Positions 1 to 8,794 are shown, numbered from the stretch's first letter. The stretch is DNA of 64,000 nucleotides from Streptomyces fructofermentans (GCF_014651055.1 NZ_BMWD01000006.1:195792-259791); one strand, 5' to 3'. Numbers and translations: made by a program. Notes: generated from the letters alone by a model not told the origin.

Positions 1-607
1 GGATCACGATGCTGCGGATGAACGCCACCCTCGACAGGCCCTGGACCTCGGCGAGTTCGACGAAGCGGTGGTCGATGCCCGACAGCGCGGCGTGCAGGTT
101 CAGATAGATCGGGATGTACACGACGATCGCGATGATCGCGATCTTGAAGGTCTCGCCTATGCCCAGCCACAGGATGAACAGCGGGATCAGGCCGAGCGTC
201 GGGATCGCCCGGTTGAGCTGGACCGTCCCGTCGATCAGCGCCTCGCCGACCCGGCTGAGCCCGGCGGCGAGCGCGAGGACCACCCCGGCGGTCAGCCCGA
301 TGGTGAACCCGTAGCCGGCGCGTTCCAGGGAGGTCAGCACGTCGGTCGCGAGGGTGCCGTCCCCCCACAGCCGGCCGGCTGTGGCGACGACCGTCCAGGG
401 CGCGGGGATCGCCCCGGGGTCGAGCTGCCCGGCGGCCGAGGCGAGGGCCCACAGGACGGCGACCAGGGTCGGCCCGACGAGGCGGGAGGCGGGCAGCCGC
501 TTGCCCGGCGCGAGGCCGCGCCTGCGGCGCCGGGCGCTCCCGCGCGCGGGAGCCGGCGGTTCCTGCGCGGACGTGGTGACGGCGGGTGCCGCCGCGGTGG
601 TGGTCAT
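1..607 (-). CDS. ABC transporter permease, SsuC/TauC type (partial)
   Basis: This is the inner-membrane permease of an importer for sulfonates, taurine or related organic anions. The ATG at 607 is preceded by a strong AGGAGGTGACC ribosome site that overlaps the end of the upstream binding-protein gene. The product starts with a hydrophilic Ala/Arg-rich segment of about 45 residues, then hydrophobic helices. Near the window edge it has the permease coupling-loop signature (EALIDGTVQLNRAIPTLGLI, then a segment containing FVELAEVQGLSR). The 3' end lies beyond the left edge, so about 202 residues are visible of a usual 250-300. An ATPase gene would be expected further left. The substrate cannot be told from sequence; the family is clear. 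Confidence 0.88.
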   Translation of the reverse strand, partial: MTTTAAAPAVTTSAQEPPAPARGSARRRRRGLAPGKRLPASRLVGPTLVAVLWALASAAGQLDPGAIPAPWTVVATAGRLWGDGTLATDVLTSLERAGYGFTIGLTAGVVLALAAGLSRVGEALIDGTVQLNRAIPTLGLIPLFILWLGIGETFKIAIIAIVVYIPIYLNLHAALSGIDHRFVELAEVQGLSRVAFIRSIVI

Positions 608-612
608 GGCGG

Positions 613-1686
613 TCACCTCCGGTACTCGGTCGGGACGGCCCGCGCGGCGAGGCCCTCGAAGCGGCGGTCGAAGAGGGCCCCGACCTTGAACGCCTTCACG
701 AAGCCGCCCTCGGCGAGCAGATCGGCGGTCTCCTGCTCCCAGGCCACGGCCCGGTCCCAACTCGGCGGGAAGTACGGCTTGTTGGCCAGTGCCGTGATCG
801 ACCGGGCCTGGGGGAGGGTGAGGTTCTGCGTCTTGACGTAGAACTCCTCGTTCCAGCGGTCCGGGTGCTCGTACGCCCACACCTGGCCCTTGGCCCAGCG
901 CGGGATGTACGCGGCCACGGCGGCGGCCTTCGCGCGGTCCGCCAGCACGGAGGCGGGCGCCCACAGCAGGTTGAGCAGGTCGACCACGTCGGTGGGGATG
1001 GTGCGGGCGCCCCGGGGGCCGTACTGCTTGAGGTAGGCCGGTGCCTGCTGGTTGGCGAGGGGCGCGACGTCCACCTGGCCGGCCTGGAGCGCGGTGAGGA
1101 ACTGGTTGCTGGTCAGCGGCACGAGTTCCACGTCGTCGTAGGCCAGCCCGGCCTGCTTCAGGGCGCGCAGCAGCACGACGCCCTGGGCCTGCCCCTGGGA
1201 GAAGGCGAGCTTCCTGCCCTTGAAGTCCCCGGTCCTCCTGATGTCGCTGCCGGGCTTGGTGGCGAACAGGTAGTTGGGCTTGCGGGTGATGTTGATCGCG
1301 ACGATCTTCGCGTCGAACCCCTGGTAGTACGCCTGGATCGGCGGGATGCCCGCGTTGTTGGCGAGGTCGAGCGACTTGGCGCGGAAGGCGTTGATGACGT
1401 CGGGCCCGGCGCCGATGTTGGCCCAGGAGGACACCTCGAACGGCAGGTCGGACAGACCGGCGAGCTTGAACTGCAGCTGCTGGACGCCCTGGTACGAGGC
1501 GATCTTGAGGCGGGTGCCGGCCGGGACCTTGCTCGCCAGGGGAGCGGAGGCGGACCCCTTGCTCCCGGAGTCGGCGGCGCTGCTGCCCGCGCAGCCGCTG
1601 AGCCCGGCGACGGCGGCGGCACCGAGCAGGGAGCCGAGGAACAGGCGCCGGTCGAGACCGTGCGGGGCGTAGGACGGTGGTGGCAT
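613..1686 (-). CDS. ABC transporter substrate-binding lipoprotein (aliphatic sulfonate/taurine/nitrate type)
   Basis: This is the extracellular solute receptor of the same importer, 357 residues. The N-terminus has a twin-arginine element (DRRLFLGSLLGAAA) followed by a lipobox ending LSGC, so it is probably exported by Tat and anchored through Cys at about residue 32. The mature part has the NMT1/SsuA-like fold, with LKIASYQGVQQLQFKLAG at the first strand and a region around DLANNAGIPPIQAYYQGFDA that normally lines the ligand pocket. The stop codon lies 5 bp before the permease ATG, so the two are co-transcribed. Sulfonate import is inferred from the family and from the Cys-rich leader peptide upstream; nitrate or another anion remains possible. 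Confidence 0.85.
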   Translation of the reverse strand: MPPPSYAPHGLDRRLFLGSLLGAAAVAGLSGCAGSSAADSGSKGSASAPLASKVPAGTRLKIASYQGVQQLQFKLAGLSDLPFEVSSWANIGAGPDVINAFRAKSLDLANNAGIPPIQAYYQGFDAKIVAINITRKPNYLFATKPGSDIRRTGDFKGRKLAFSQGQAQGVVLLRALKQAGLAYDDVELVPLTSNQFLTALQAGQVDVAPLANQQAPAYLKQYGPRGARTIPTDVVDLLNLLWAPASVLADRAKAAAVAAYIPRWAKGQVWAYEHPDRWNEEFYVKTQNLTLPQARSITALANKPYFPPSWDRAVAWEQETADLLAEGGFVKAFKVGALFDRRFEGLAARAVPTEYRR

Positions 1687-1741
1687 GGGAGGACTCCCGG
1701 GTTCCAGGTGGGCAGGAGGCGGTGGTGCGCGCCGGGACGGC

Positions 1742-1819
1742 GGCTCCGGGCGGGCGTGACCGGAGCCACCGGGGTTCCGGGGCCCGGCGGGGCCGGATCG
1801 CCGGAGGACCCGCCGGGCC
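1742..1819 (-). promoter_or_regulatory. paired hairpins between leader peptide and binding-protein gene
   Basis: Two perfect inverted repeats lie in the 396-bp gap between the Cys-Cys leader peptide and the binding-protein gene: an 11-bp stem (1781-1791 with 1809-1819) and an 8-bp stem (1742-1749 with 1760-1767). The position fits attenuator hairpins controlled by translation of the leader. The rest of 1687-2082 is very GC-rich and shows no convincing gene. The mechanism is inferred only from layout, and chance hairpins are common at this GC content. Confidence 0.35.
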
Positions 1820-2082
1820 GCGGGGGACCGGACGGGACGACGGCACGCGGGAAGGGACGCACGCCCGTGGGGCGGCGGAGGAAGGGGTACGACCGGGCGC
1901 GCCCGGAGCGCGGACGGCCGGGAGGACCCGGCCGGGGACCGGGCCCGCGGCTCGGCGGCGGGCCCGGCGGCGGTCCGTGCTCCGGCGCGGGTGGCACCGG
2001 CATCCGGCGCGGCGGCCGTCAGAGGGCTGCCGCGCCGGCGCGCCGGTTCAGCCGCGCGGCGGTGTGCCGGGGCGCCGGAGCG

Positions 2083-2166
2083 TCAGCAACAACGTGTGCG
2101 TGCGACCCGCATGAGGTCGACGACACGGCACTTGGTGAGCGGAACCTGCACCCGCGAGCTGCTCAT
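2083..2166 (-). CDS. cysteine-type leader peptide (27 aa)
   Basis: This short reading frame starts at ATG 2166 and ends with two Cys codons followed by TGA. It reads MSSSRVQVPLTK, then CRVVDLMRVARTRCC. The R-x-VDL-x-RV core and C-terminal Cys residues match a class of short 'putative leader peptides' seen upstream of sulfur uptake and cysteine genes in Streptomyces (family knowledge recalled, not searched). It lies just upstream of, and on the same strand as, a sulfonate-type ABC operon. The likely job is sensing Cys-tRNA supply: ribosome stalling at the tandem Cys codons would alter folding of the following leader RNA. It is too short for most gene finders. Confidence 0.72.
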   Translation of the reverse strand: MSSSRVQVPLTKCRVVDLMRVARTRCC

Positions 2167-2220
2167 GGGGACGATGCTCCTGGCCTCGTACAACCGCTGT
2201 CAACATTCGGATTCTCTGAA

Positions 2221-3489
2221 TTAAATCGGCCCCGGTGGCGGGCCCACCGACCCCGAGGACACGCTGAGCGGGTCCCGGTACAGCACGTCCAGGGCCACCG
2301 AACCGCCCGCCACGGCGAGCACGGAGTCCGGGAAGCTGGTGGGCACCACGGCGGCGGCCCGGTCCGCGCCGACCTCCTCCCGCAGGGCCGCGAGGCACTC
2401 CGCCCGGTGGACGGCGCCCACCTCCGTCACGACCACCGTGTCCGGGTTGAGCACGTCGAGCAGCAGCCCCGCCGCCCGTCCGACCATCCGGGCGCGGTGC
2501 AGCAGCAGCCCGGCGGCGACACGGTCGCCGGCCGCCGCCGCGGCGACGACGTGCATCGGGTTCGAGGTCCGCAGCACGCCGGCCTCCCGCGCCCGGCGGC
2601 ACAGTGTCAGCTCGCTCAACTCCGCCTGGAGGCAGCCGGTCCGGCCGCAGGCGCACGGCTCGGTGCCGCCCGCGAGCGGCAGGTGCGCGATGGCCCCGGA
2701 CTGCGAGCGGGGACCGTGGTGCACCTCGTCGTGCGTGGCGAACGCGGCGTCCACCACGTTGCCGACGAACAGGTGCAGCAGGCTGGCGCCGCCGCCGCCG
2801 CGGCCCGCCCGCCCGAACAACCGCTCCGCGTTGACCAGCGACCGCGCGTGGCCGTCCACATGGACCGGGAGCCCGGTGTGGGCGCGGATCGCCTCGCGCA
2901 CCCCGACCTCGCGCCACCCCAGCAGCGGGTGCTCCACGACGGTCCCGGAGGCCCGGTCGACCCAGCCGCCCGCTGCGGCCCCCACCGAGAGCGGGACGCG
3001 GGCCGGGGCGTCCGCCAGGAGGGAGCGCAGCGCCGCGGCGGCGTTCGCCAGGACGCGGCCCGGTTCGGTGGCCCCGTCGTGGTCGAGCCGGCGCTCGGCG
3101 ACCACACGGCCGCGCAGGTCCAGCAGCGCGACGGTGGTGTACGGCACCGCCACGTGGACACCGCCGACGACGAACCGGGAGTCGTCCAGGTCGACCGGTA
3201 CGTGCGGCCGGCCGACCCCGTTCGACCGCCGGGGCCCGGGCGTCTCCCGGATCAGGCCGAGAGCGGTGAGCCGGGCGCAGTGCTCGGTGACCGACGCGGC
3301 GGAGAGCCCGGTCAGCCGGGCGATGGTGCTGCGGGCGACCGGCCCGCCGTCCAGCACCGACCGCAGCACGGCACTGGCACTGGTCCTGCGCCGGTCGCTG
3401 TCGACGGCCCGGCGCACGGGCGAGGGGGCCGGACCTGGACCCGGGCGGTACGGGGGGAGCGGGCGGGGTACGACGGAGGAGCGGGGCAT
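2221..3489 (-). CDS. ROK-family transcriptional regulator
   Basis: This is a cytoplasmic sugar-responsive repressor or related ROK protein, 422 residues from ATG 3489. Residues about 30-90 form a winged helix-turn-helix (SVLDGGPVARSTIARLTG, then ASVTEHCARLTALGLI). The ROK sugar-kinase-like domain follows, with a glycine-rich phosphate region near LSVGAAAGGW and the zinc-binding ROK signature CACGRTGCLQAE. The open frame continues upstream to 3840 but the added residues do not look like a protein, so the ATG at 3489 with GAGGAAG upstream was preferred. It is on the same strand as the leader and ABC genes but separated from the leader by 54 bp, so a link to that transporter is possible but unproven. 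The ligand is unknown. Confidence 0.85.
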   Translation of the reverse strand: MPRSSVVPRPLPPYRPGPGPAPSPVRRAVDSDRRRTSASAVLRSVLDGGPVARSTIARLTGLSAASVTEHCARLTALGLIRETPGPRRSNGVGRPHVPVDLDDSRFVVGGVHVAVPYTTVALLDLRGRVVAERRLDHDGATEPGRVLANAAAALRSLLADAPARVPLSVGAAAGGWVDRASGTVVEHPLLGWREVGVREAIRAHTGLPVHVDGHARSLVNAERLFGRAGRGGGGASLLHLFVGNVVDAAFATHDEVHHGPRSQSGAIAHLPLAGGTEPCACGRTGCLQAELSELTLCRRAREAGVLRTSNPMHVVAAAAAGDRVAAGLLLHRARMVGRAAGLLLDVLNPDTVVVTEVGAVHRAECLAALREEVGADRAAAVVPTSFPDSVLAVAGGSVALDVLYRDPLSVSSGSVGPPPGPI

Positions 3490-3935
3490 GGAGGACTTCC
3501 TCGAGGGCTGGTCGCGACACGGTGCCGACGTCTGTCTCGTCTCGGCGAGCCGGATCCCCTCCGCCCGCCTCAGCGGTGGCGACAGGTGGCCGTGCCCTGG
3601 CGTCGCAGGTCGACATAGCGACGCGACGCGAAGTTCTCTGCCTGGGCGACCATGGGTCGAGGGTAGGCGGACGGGGCCCGGTCCGGCCAGGGGGCCGGGT
3701 GACACCGTCTCAGGGGTTTGGTGGGACCCCACAGTCGTGGCCCCTTCCCGCTCGGGAAGCACACCGCACGCCACCTGGGTGACCAGCATCACGTCCACGC
3801 GGGTGTACACGACACTCTTTGTGAAAGGTCCACTACGCACCCGCTCCCCGCTTTGTCGAGCGCTGACGGTGATCGGCGCGAGCGCCCTGGGATAGCGTCA
3901 CGAGGTCCCCACTGCCCTCACCCGCCGGAGTCCCC
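3490..3935. other. divergent intergenic region, ROK regulator / bioY
   Basis: About 446 bp between the outward-facing ROK gene and bioY. Promoters for both must lie here. A candidate -10 for bioY is TAGCGT at 3893-3898, with the GC-rich palindrome GGCGCGAGCGCC just upstream of it. No RNA gene, riboswitch or convincing small gene was recognised. Confidence 0.4.
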
Positions 3936-4520
3936 ATGACCACCGCCGTCGCCCCCGCCCGTCCGGGCCAGGTGCTCGCCGACCTGCTCCCCGCCTCCCG
4001 TGTCAGGGACGCCGTACTGGTGGCGGGCGGCGCCGCGCTCACCGGTGTCGCGGCCCAGATAGCGGTGCCCGTGCCGGGCTCCCCGGTCCCGGTGACGGGC
4101 CAGACCTTCGCCGCCCTCCTGGTCGGCACCGCGCTCGGCGCCCGCCGCGGCCTCCTGTCCCTCGCCGTGTACGCGGTCGTCGGCATGGCCGGCGTCCCGT
4201 GGTTCGCCGAGGGCGGCTCGGGTGCCTCGGCGCCGTCCTTCGGCTACATCCTCGGCATGCTGCTCGCCGCCACGGTCGTGGGCGCCCTCGCCCGCCGCGG
4301 CGCCGACCGCTCCGTGCTGCGCATGGCGGGCACGATGCTGCTGGGTGAGGCGATCATCTACGCGGTGGGCGTCCCGTACCTGGCGCTCGCCACCGGCATG
4401 ACGGCGACCCAGGCGATCGCCGCCGGCCTCACCCCGTTCCTGCTGGGCGACGCGCTCAAGGCGGTGCTGGCCATGGGGCTGCTGCCCGCCGCCTGGAAGC
4501 TGGTCCACCGCGAGGGCTGA
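3936..4520 (+). CDS. bioY: biotin transporter BioY (ECF S component)
   Basis: This is the membrane substrate-binding subunit of a biotin ECF transporter, 194 residues with six predicted helices. The family hallmark is the early helix with ALTGVAAQIAVPVPGSPVPV followed by TGQTFAALLVGTALGARRG, and later AGVPWFAEGGSG with FGYILG. It starts at an ATG after CCGGAG. No BioM/BioN ATPase and T-component genes are adjacent, so it probably uses a shared energy-coupling module or acts alone. It stands as a single gene closed by a strong hairpin. Assignment is firm from the conserved motifs and length. Confidence 0.93.
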   Translation: MTTAVAPARPGQVLADLLPASRVRDAVLVAGGAALTGVAAQIAVPVPGSPVPVTGQTFAALLVGTALGARRGLLSLAVYAVVGMAGVPWFAEGGSGASAPSFGYILGMLLAATVVGALARRGADRSVLRMAGTMLLGEAIIYAVGVPYLALATGMTATQAIAAGLTPFLLGDALKAVLAMGLLPAAWKLVHREG

Positions 4521-4543
4521 CAGCCGCGCGCGGTGCACGCGCC

Positions 4544-4594
4544 GGAGGCCCGCCGGGGGAGTCGTCCACACCGACTCCGGCCCGGCGGGCCTCC
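4544..4594. terminator. bidirectional terminator after bioY / LPXTG gene
   Basis: A perfect 14-bp stem (4544-4557 with 4581-4594) continues inward as a 7-bp stem (4558-4564 with 4572-4578), with only a 2-nt bulge. It lies between two convergent genes and can serve both. A second perfect hairpin follows at 4645-4656 with 4661-4672. Confidence 0.8.
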
Positions 4595-4644
4595 CGTGCG
4601 TCCGGGGCCGTACGAGTCCTCCGTACGGGCCCCGGGCGCGGATC

Positions 4645-4672
4645 CCGGGTGCCGGGGGCGCCCGGCACCCGG
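4645..4672. terminator. second hairpin, convergent bioY / LPXTG gap
   Basis: A perfect 12-bp stem with a GGCG loop, immediately downstream of the leftward LPXTG gene. It is likely the proximal terminator for that gene. Confidence 0.6.
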
Positions 4673-4691
4673 ACAGCGGCCGTGCGTCCCG

Positions 4692-5411
4692 CTACTCGCT
4701 CGGCCGGGGCTGCCGCCGGATCCACCACAGGCCCGCGACGCCGGCCGAGACGAGTGCCGCGCCCGCCGCGCCGAGCGGCACGATCCGGTCGGCGGGACCG
4801 GTCTTCGGCAGTTCGTCGCCGCCCGGGGTGACCGGGCTGTTGTCCGTGCCGAGCAGGAGCGGTGTGGCGGGGGCGTTCGGCGACGGGTCGTTCGCGCCGA
4901 ACGGGACCGGGCCCTGCTGCCAGAACGTCTTCGCCCCGTCGGCGTCCTGGACGGGCAGGCAGATCTTTCCCTCCTTCTTCAGATCGAAGGTGGCGTCCAC
5001 GGCGTACGACTTCGACTTGCCGGCCGCCAGATTGTCGATCGCACAGGCGAAACCGCTGTTCGATCCCTCGGGAAGGTCCTTCTCCGCGATTTCCGAGCAG
5101 CCCTCGACACTCTTGACCGAGAGGCCGTCGAAACCGACCACGAGCAGTCGGATTTTGCCGCTGTCCTCGGTTCCCCCGTTCTTCACCGTGGCGGTAATGG
5201 CCGTTTCCTTCGAGCTGTTGTCCACTTCGATCTTCTCGGGCAGCAGCGTCGTCAACTTCACGCCCGCCGGTGCCTCGTCGACGGCCTTTCCGCCCTTGCC
5301 GCTCATCGGCCCCTGGTCGTCCGCCGCCGCGGAGAAGGGAAGGATCATCACTGCCGCGAACGATGCGGTGAGCAGCGATCCCGCGATGGACGTCGTACGA
5401 CGAGAACTCAT
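4692..5411 (-). CDS. LPXTG (LPKTG) cell-wall-anchored protein
   Basis: This is a surface protein of 239 residues, predicted to be secreted and covalently attached to peptidoglycan by sortase. The N-terminal signal peptide runs to about residue 30 (RRTTSIAGSLLTASFAAVMI, then a SAAA-like cleavage region). The middle has a beta-rich domain with two conserved-looking Cys (EGCSEI and GFACAI). The C-terminus shows LPKTG at about residues 201-205, a hydrophobic helix and a positive tail RRQPRPSE, the complete sorting signal. ATG 5411 with GGGGGA upstream fits better than the longer frame to 5474, since it begins directly at the signal peptide. No sortase gene is nearby. The function of the surface domain is unknown. 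Confidence 0.85.
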   Translation of the reverse strand: MSSRRTTSIAGSLLTASFAAVMILPFSAAADDQGPMSGKGGKAVDEAPAGVKLTTLLPEKIEVDNSSKETAITATVKNGGTEDSGKIRLLVVGFDGLSVKSVEGCSEIAEKDLPEGSNSGFACAIDNLAAGKSKSYAVDATFDLKKEGKICLPVQDADGAKTFWQQGPVPFGANDPSPNAPATPLLLGTDNSPVTPGGDELPKTGPADRIVPLGAAGAALVSAGVAGLWWIRRQPRPSE

Positions 5412-5567
5412 GTTCGTCCCCCTTGTATCCCCCTGACTGCGCCTGAATTCGCAGTACTTGAAGAGGTACCACAAGATTTCTCCGCACTATGCTGGTGTGG
5501 CACGAAGTTGTGGCCAATGTGCTTCTTTGCGATTCTTCTGTGGCGCGTGGTGAAGGGGGGAACGGGG

Positions 5568-8500
5568 GTGCCGGGAATAACCAGGGGCGGTATTCCGGGA
5601 TTGCTGGTGACGGGCCGCTACCGGCTGGCCGGGATCATCGGGCAGGGGGGAATGGGGCGGGTGTGGCGTGCCGTCGACGAAGTACTCGACAGGCCGGTCG
5701 CCGTCAAGGAAATGCGGATAGACGGAATGGACCAGGAGGACACCCGGACCCGGCGCGAGCGGACGCTGCGGGAGGCCAGGGCCACGGCGCGGATGGACCA
5801 TCCCGGCATCGTGCGCGTGTACGACGTCGTCGACGAGGGCGAACGCCTCTGGATCGTCATGGAGTTGGTCGACGGGCGCTCCCTCGAAAGGGTCGTGGCG
5901 GAGGACGGGCCGCTGGGCCCGCGCGGCACGGCCCGGATCGGACTCGAACTGGTCGCCGCGCTCGGCCAGGTGCACGCGGGGGGCGTGCTGCACCGGGACA
6001 TCAAGCCGGGCAACGTCCTGGTCGAGCGGCGGGCGGGCCGGGTCGTCCTCACCGACTTCGGCATCGCGGCGATCCGCGACGCCGAGGCCCTGACCATGGC
6101 CGGGATGCTGGTCGGCTCGCCGGACTACATGGCGCCCGAGCGGATCTCCGGCCGGCCGCAGGGGCCGCCCTCCGACCTGTGGTCCCTCGGTGCCACGCTC
6201 TGCGCGGCCCTCGGCGGCCGCTCCCCCTTCTCCCGTGCGACGACGTTCGCCACGCTGCACGCGGTGCTGTACGAGGAGCCCGTGATCCCGCCGGTGGCCG
6301 ACGGGCTGCGGGAGGTCCTGGCCGCCCTGCTGGACAAGGACCCCGCCCGGCGGCCCGGCCTGGACGCCCTCGCCGAGGCCCTCGGGCCACTCGCACGGGG
6401 TGACACCGCGTCACGGGGTACGGCGGGCACGGCGGCCGCTACCGGGGACGCGGGGCCGGACGGCCGCGTAGGGGCCGCGCGGTCCTCGCGGCAGCCGCCG
6501 GACTCCGCACCCGGCGCCGGCCCGGACTCCGGTTCGCGGACCGCCACGGCGTGGAGCGCCGGTCCGGCGCCCGAGGCGGACCCGGAGCCGGACCCGGGGG
6601 CGGACGCCGACGCTCCGGACGCGGAGCCCGCGCGGCCCGCCGCGGCCGGGGCCGGGCGGGCTCCGGCCGGGGGCGCGGACGCTGCCGTGGCGGTGGCCCC
6701 GGACCCGGGCACGGGAGCCGGTTCTGCCCCCGCCCGGACCGAGGGCTCGGTGCCGCGTCCGGGGCCGGACCCGGAGCCGGTCCCGTCGCCCCGCCGACGC
6801 CCGGACCCGCCGCGCGAGGCGCGGGCCACGGACACGGACCCCGGCGCAGGCACGGACGCGCAGCCGTCCGCCGGACCGGTCGCGGAAGCCGTCGCCGGGG
6901 GTCCGTCCCCGGACGGACCCCCGGAACCGCCGGCGGTTCCGGCCGCAGGCCCCGAGCCCGGGACGGAACCGGCGGGGAGGCCCGGGACGGGACAGGCCGG
7001 GGGCGAGTGCGGTGGACCGGCAGACGGGCCCGGCGCCGCTTCGCCCGGCGAACCGGACGAGGAGCCCGCCACGGGCCGGACCCCGGCTCCCGCACAGGAA
7101 CAGGAACAGGAACACGCACAGGCGCCGCCCGAGGACGCGGTTCCCGTACCGGCACAGGCACCGTCGGCCCCGCCCGGGCAGCCGGCCGCCGAGCCGGAGC
7201 CCCCGCGGGCCGCCGTGACGGATCGCGAGGACCCCCGCGCCCGTGTCGCGACCGGTGACGGGACCGGAGAGGCGGATGGCCGGGAGACCTCCGTGCCCGA
7301 GGAGCCGCCCCCGCCGGTGGAACGCCCGACCTCACGGCTGCGGACGGACTCCGTCCCGCGCCGCCGACCGGCGGCCCCCGACCCGCAGGAACCCGTGGCC
7401 GCGTCCCGCCCGGACGCCGCATCCGCCGACCCCGACCCCGACCCCGCCCCCGCGGCGAACGAGGAGGCCGCGTCCGCCGGGACGGTGGAGGACGCCGTAC
7501 CGGTACGGCGTACGCCCACGCCGTGGCACCGGCCCGAGCCCGGGGAGACGCCTCCCGCGGCGGACCCGTCGACCGGGGCGGGCGACCCGGTCCGCACCAC
7601 CGCGGCGTCGACCGCGTCGGAGTCCCCGGCGGAGGCGTTCCCGGAGACGTCGCCGGGCCCGTCAGCGGAGAGTCCCACCCGCGGACCGCTGACCGTGGCC
7701 TCCGCCGGAACCGCGCTCCCCGCACCCCCGGCGGCAGCCGGCAACGTGTCCTCCGAGTCCTCGCCCGAGGGCACCCCGGAGATCTCCTCGGCGGGCGCCG
7801 CACCCGGCACGGTGTACGCCCCCTCCGGCCCCGGAACGGACACCGGACCGGGGGCGGACCCGTGGACAGGGACGGACACCGGACCGGGAGCGGACCCGGG
7901 CACGAACGCCGGGGCGCGGCAGCCGGAGGCGACGGAACCCGTCCGGGCGGCAGGCGAGGCGGGACACGAACTGCCCACGCAGTCCCGGCCCCTCGCCCCG
8001 CCCCCGCCGGTGTCCCCGGACGAACCGCCGGGCCCCGGCGGCCCGTCCGGTCCGCGTCGGATCGGCGGCCGGGGCCGCAAGGCGCTGATGGCGGCCGCGG
8101 GAGTGGCCGTTGCCGGGCTGGTCGCGGCTCTCGTCGTCCCGGGCCTGGGCGGATCGCCGGAGGGGGACGACAAGGCCTCCGCCTCCTCGCCCGCCGCGTC
8201 CTCGGCCGCGAGCGGCGGCCCGTCCTCCGGCGGGGGCGGGGGCCCCTCCTCCTCGTCCCCGCCGGGGTCGCCGACGGTCGCGGGCACCGTGCGTCCGCCC
8301 ACCCTGCCCGCGGGCTCCCGTACCGAGGCCGGGATGTACGCGTGGGTCCCGCCCAAGGGCTGGGAGCGCGCGGCGCAGAGCGGTGCCGAGGTGCACTACA
8401 GCTCGCCCGACCGCAAGCAGGAGGTCCTGGCCAACGCCTCACCGGCCCGCGGTGACCTGTTCGCGCAGTGGAAGAAGACCGAGGAGATCAGGAGCAAGGG

Positions 8501-8726
8501 CCTGAACTACCGGAGGATCCGTCTGGAGGAGACCACGTTCCGCGGTGGGCCCGCGGTGGTGTGGGAGTACACCGTGACGGCCAAGGGTCTGCCCTGGCAC
8601 GCGTTGCTGCTCGGGTTCGACTCGGGAGGCCGGACCTACGAGATCACCACGTGGTACCGCCCCGAGGTGTCGGAGCGGGCCGTTCCGGTCTACGAGGAGG
8701 TCAAGGAAGGCTTCACCCCCCTGTGA
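5568..8726 (+). CDS. transmembrane serine/threonine protein kinase with long Pro/Ala-rich linker
   Basis: This is a Hanks-type sensor kinase of the PknB class, 1052 residues from the GTG at 5568 (AAGGGGGG upstream; an ATG at 5519 would add 16 residues). The kinase domain covers about residues 10-275: glycine loop GQGGMG near 25, catalytic Lys in VAVKEM near 46, HRDIKPGNVL near 142, DFGIA near 163 and APE near 190. Residues about 280-830 are a low-complexity Pro/Ala/Glu/Asp linker. One membrane helix follows (AAAGVAVAGLVAALVVPG, about 840-865), then a Ser/Gly-rich stretch and an extracytoplasmic domain of about 135 residues starting at YAWVPPKGWERA. The external domain is not PASTA, so the signal is unknown. 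The linker is unusually long for the family. Confidence 0.9.
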   Translation: MPGITRGGIPGLLVTGRYRLAGIIGQGGMGRVWRAVDEVLDRPVAVKEMRIDGMDQEDTRTRRERTLREARATARMDHPGIVRVYDVVDEGERLWIVMELVDGRSLERVVAEDGPLGPRGTARIGLELVAALGQVHAGGVLHRDIKPGNVLVERRAGRVVLTDFGIAAIRDAEALTMAGMLVGSPDYMAPERISGRPQGPPSDLWSLGATLCAALGGRSPFSRATTFATLHAVLYEEPVIPPVADGLREVLAALLDKDPARRPGLDALAEALGPLARGDTASRGTAGTAAATGDAGPDGRVGAARSSRQPPDSAPGAGPDSGSRTATAWSAGPAPEADPEPDPGADADAPDAEPARPAAAGAGRAPAGGADAAVAVAPDPGTGAGSAPARTEGSVPRPGPDPEPVPSPRRRPDPPREARATDTDPGAGTDAQPSAGPVAEAVAGGPSPDGPPEPPAVPAAGPEPGTEPAGRPGTGQAGGECGGPADGPGAASPGEPDEEPATGRTPAPAQEQEQEHAQAPPEDAVPVPAQAPSAPPGQPAAEPEPPRAAVTDREDPRARVATGDGTGEADGRETSVPEEPPPPVERPTSRLRTDSVPRRRPAAPDPQEPVAASRPDAASADPDPDPAPAANEEAASAGTVEDAVPVRRTPTPWHRPEPGETPPAADPSTGAGDPVRTTAASTASESPAEAFPETSPGPSAESPTRGPLTVASAGTALPAPPAAAGNVSSESSPEGTPEISSAGAAPGTVYAPSGPGTDTGPGADPWTGTDTGPGADPGTNAGARQPEATEPVRAAGEAGHELPTQSRPLAPPPPVSPDEPPGPGGPSGPRRIGGRGRKALMAAAGVAVAGLVAALVVPGLGGSPEGDDKASASSPAASSAASGGPSSGGGGGPSSSSPPGSPTVAGTVRPPTLPAGSRTEAGMYAWVPPKGWERAAQSGAEVHYSSPDRKQEVLANASPARGDLFAQWKKTEEIRSKGLNYRRIRLEETTFRGGPAVVWEYTVTAKGLPWHALLLGFDSGGRTYEITTWYRPEVSERAVPVYEEVKEGFTPL

Positions 8727-8763
8727 GCGGTCACCCCGGGGCGGCCGCCCTCGCCGGAACCAC

Positions 8764-8794
8764 GACGCCCCCGCGGAGGTCCCGCGGGGGCGTC
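8764..8794. terminator. terminator between kinase and amino acid permease
   Basis: A perfect 13-bp GC stem (8764-8776 with 8782-8794) around a 5-nt loop, between two convergent genes. Confidence 0.8.

Noticed and set aside
586..3618. 1010-residue open frame on the plus strand across the ABC and ROK genes
   Set aside because: It is antisense to two well-recognised genes and has Gly/Arg/Val-rich composition from high GC; no ribosome site or family motif.
3490..3840. N-terminal extension of the ROK regulator, including VVYTRVDVMLVTQVAC, which recalls a Cys leader peptide
   Set aside because: No stop follows the Cys, the frame runs straight into the regulator, and a good start with ribosome site lies at 3489.
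5219..5227. Single near-match to a DnaA box (TTGTCCACT) in the LPXTG gene
   Set aside because: One mismatch, a single site and inside a coding sequence; expected by chance.
6125..8356. 743-residue minus-strand frame opposite the kinase linker
   Set aside because: Low-complexity Gly/Ser/Pro sequence that is the complement of the kinase linker, which continues in frame from kinase motifs to a membrane helix.
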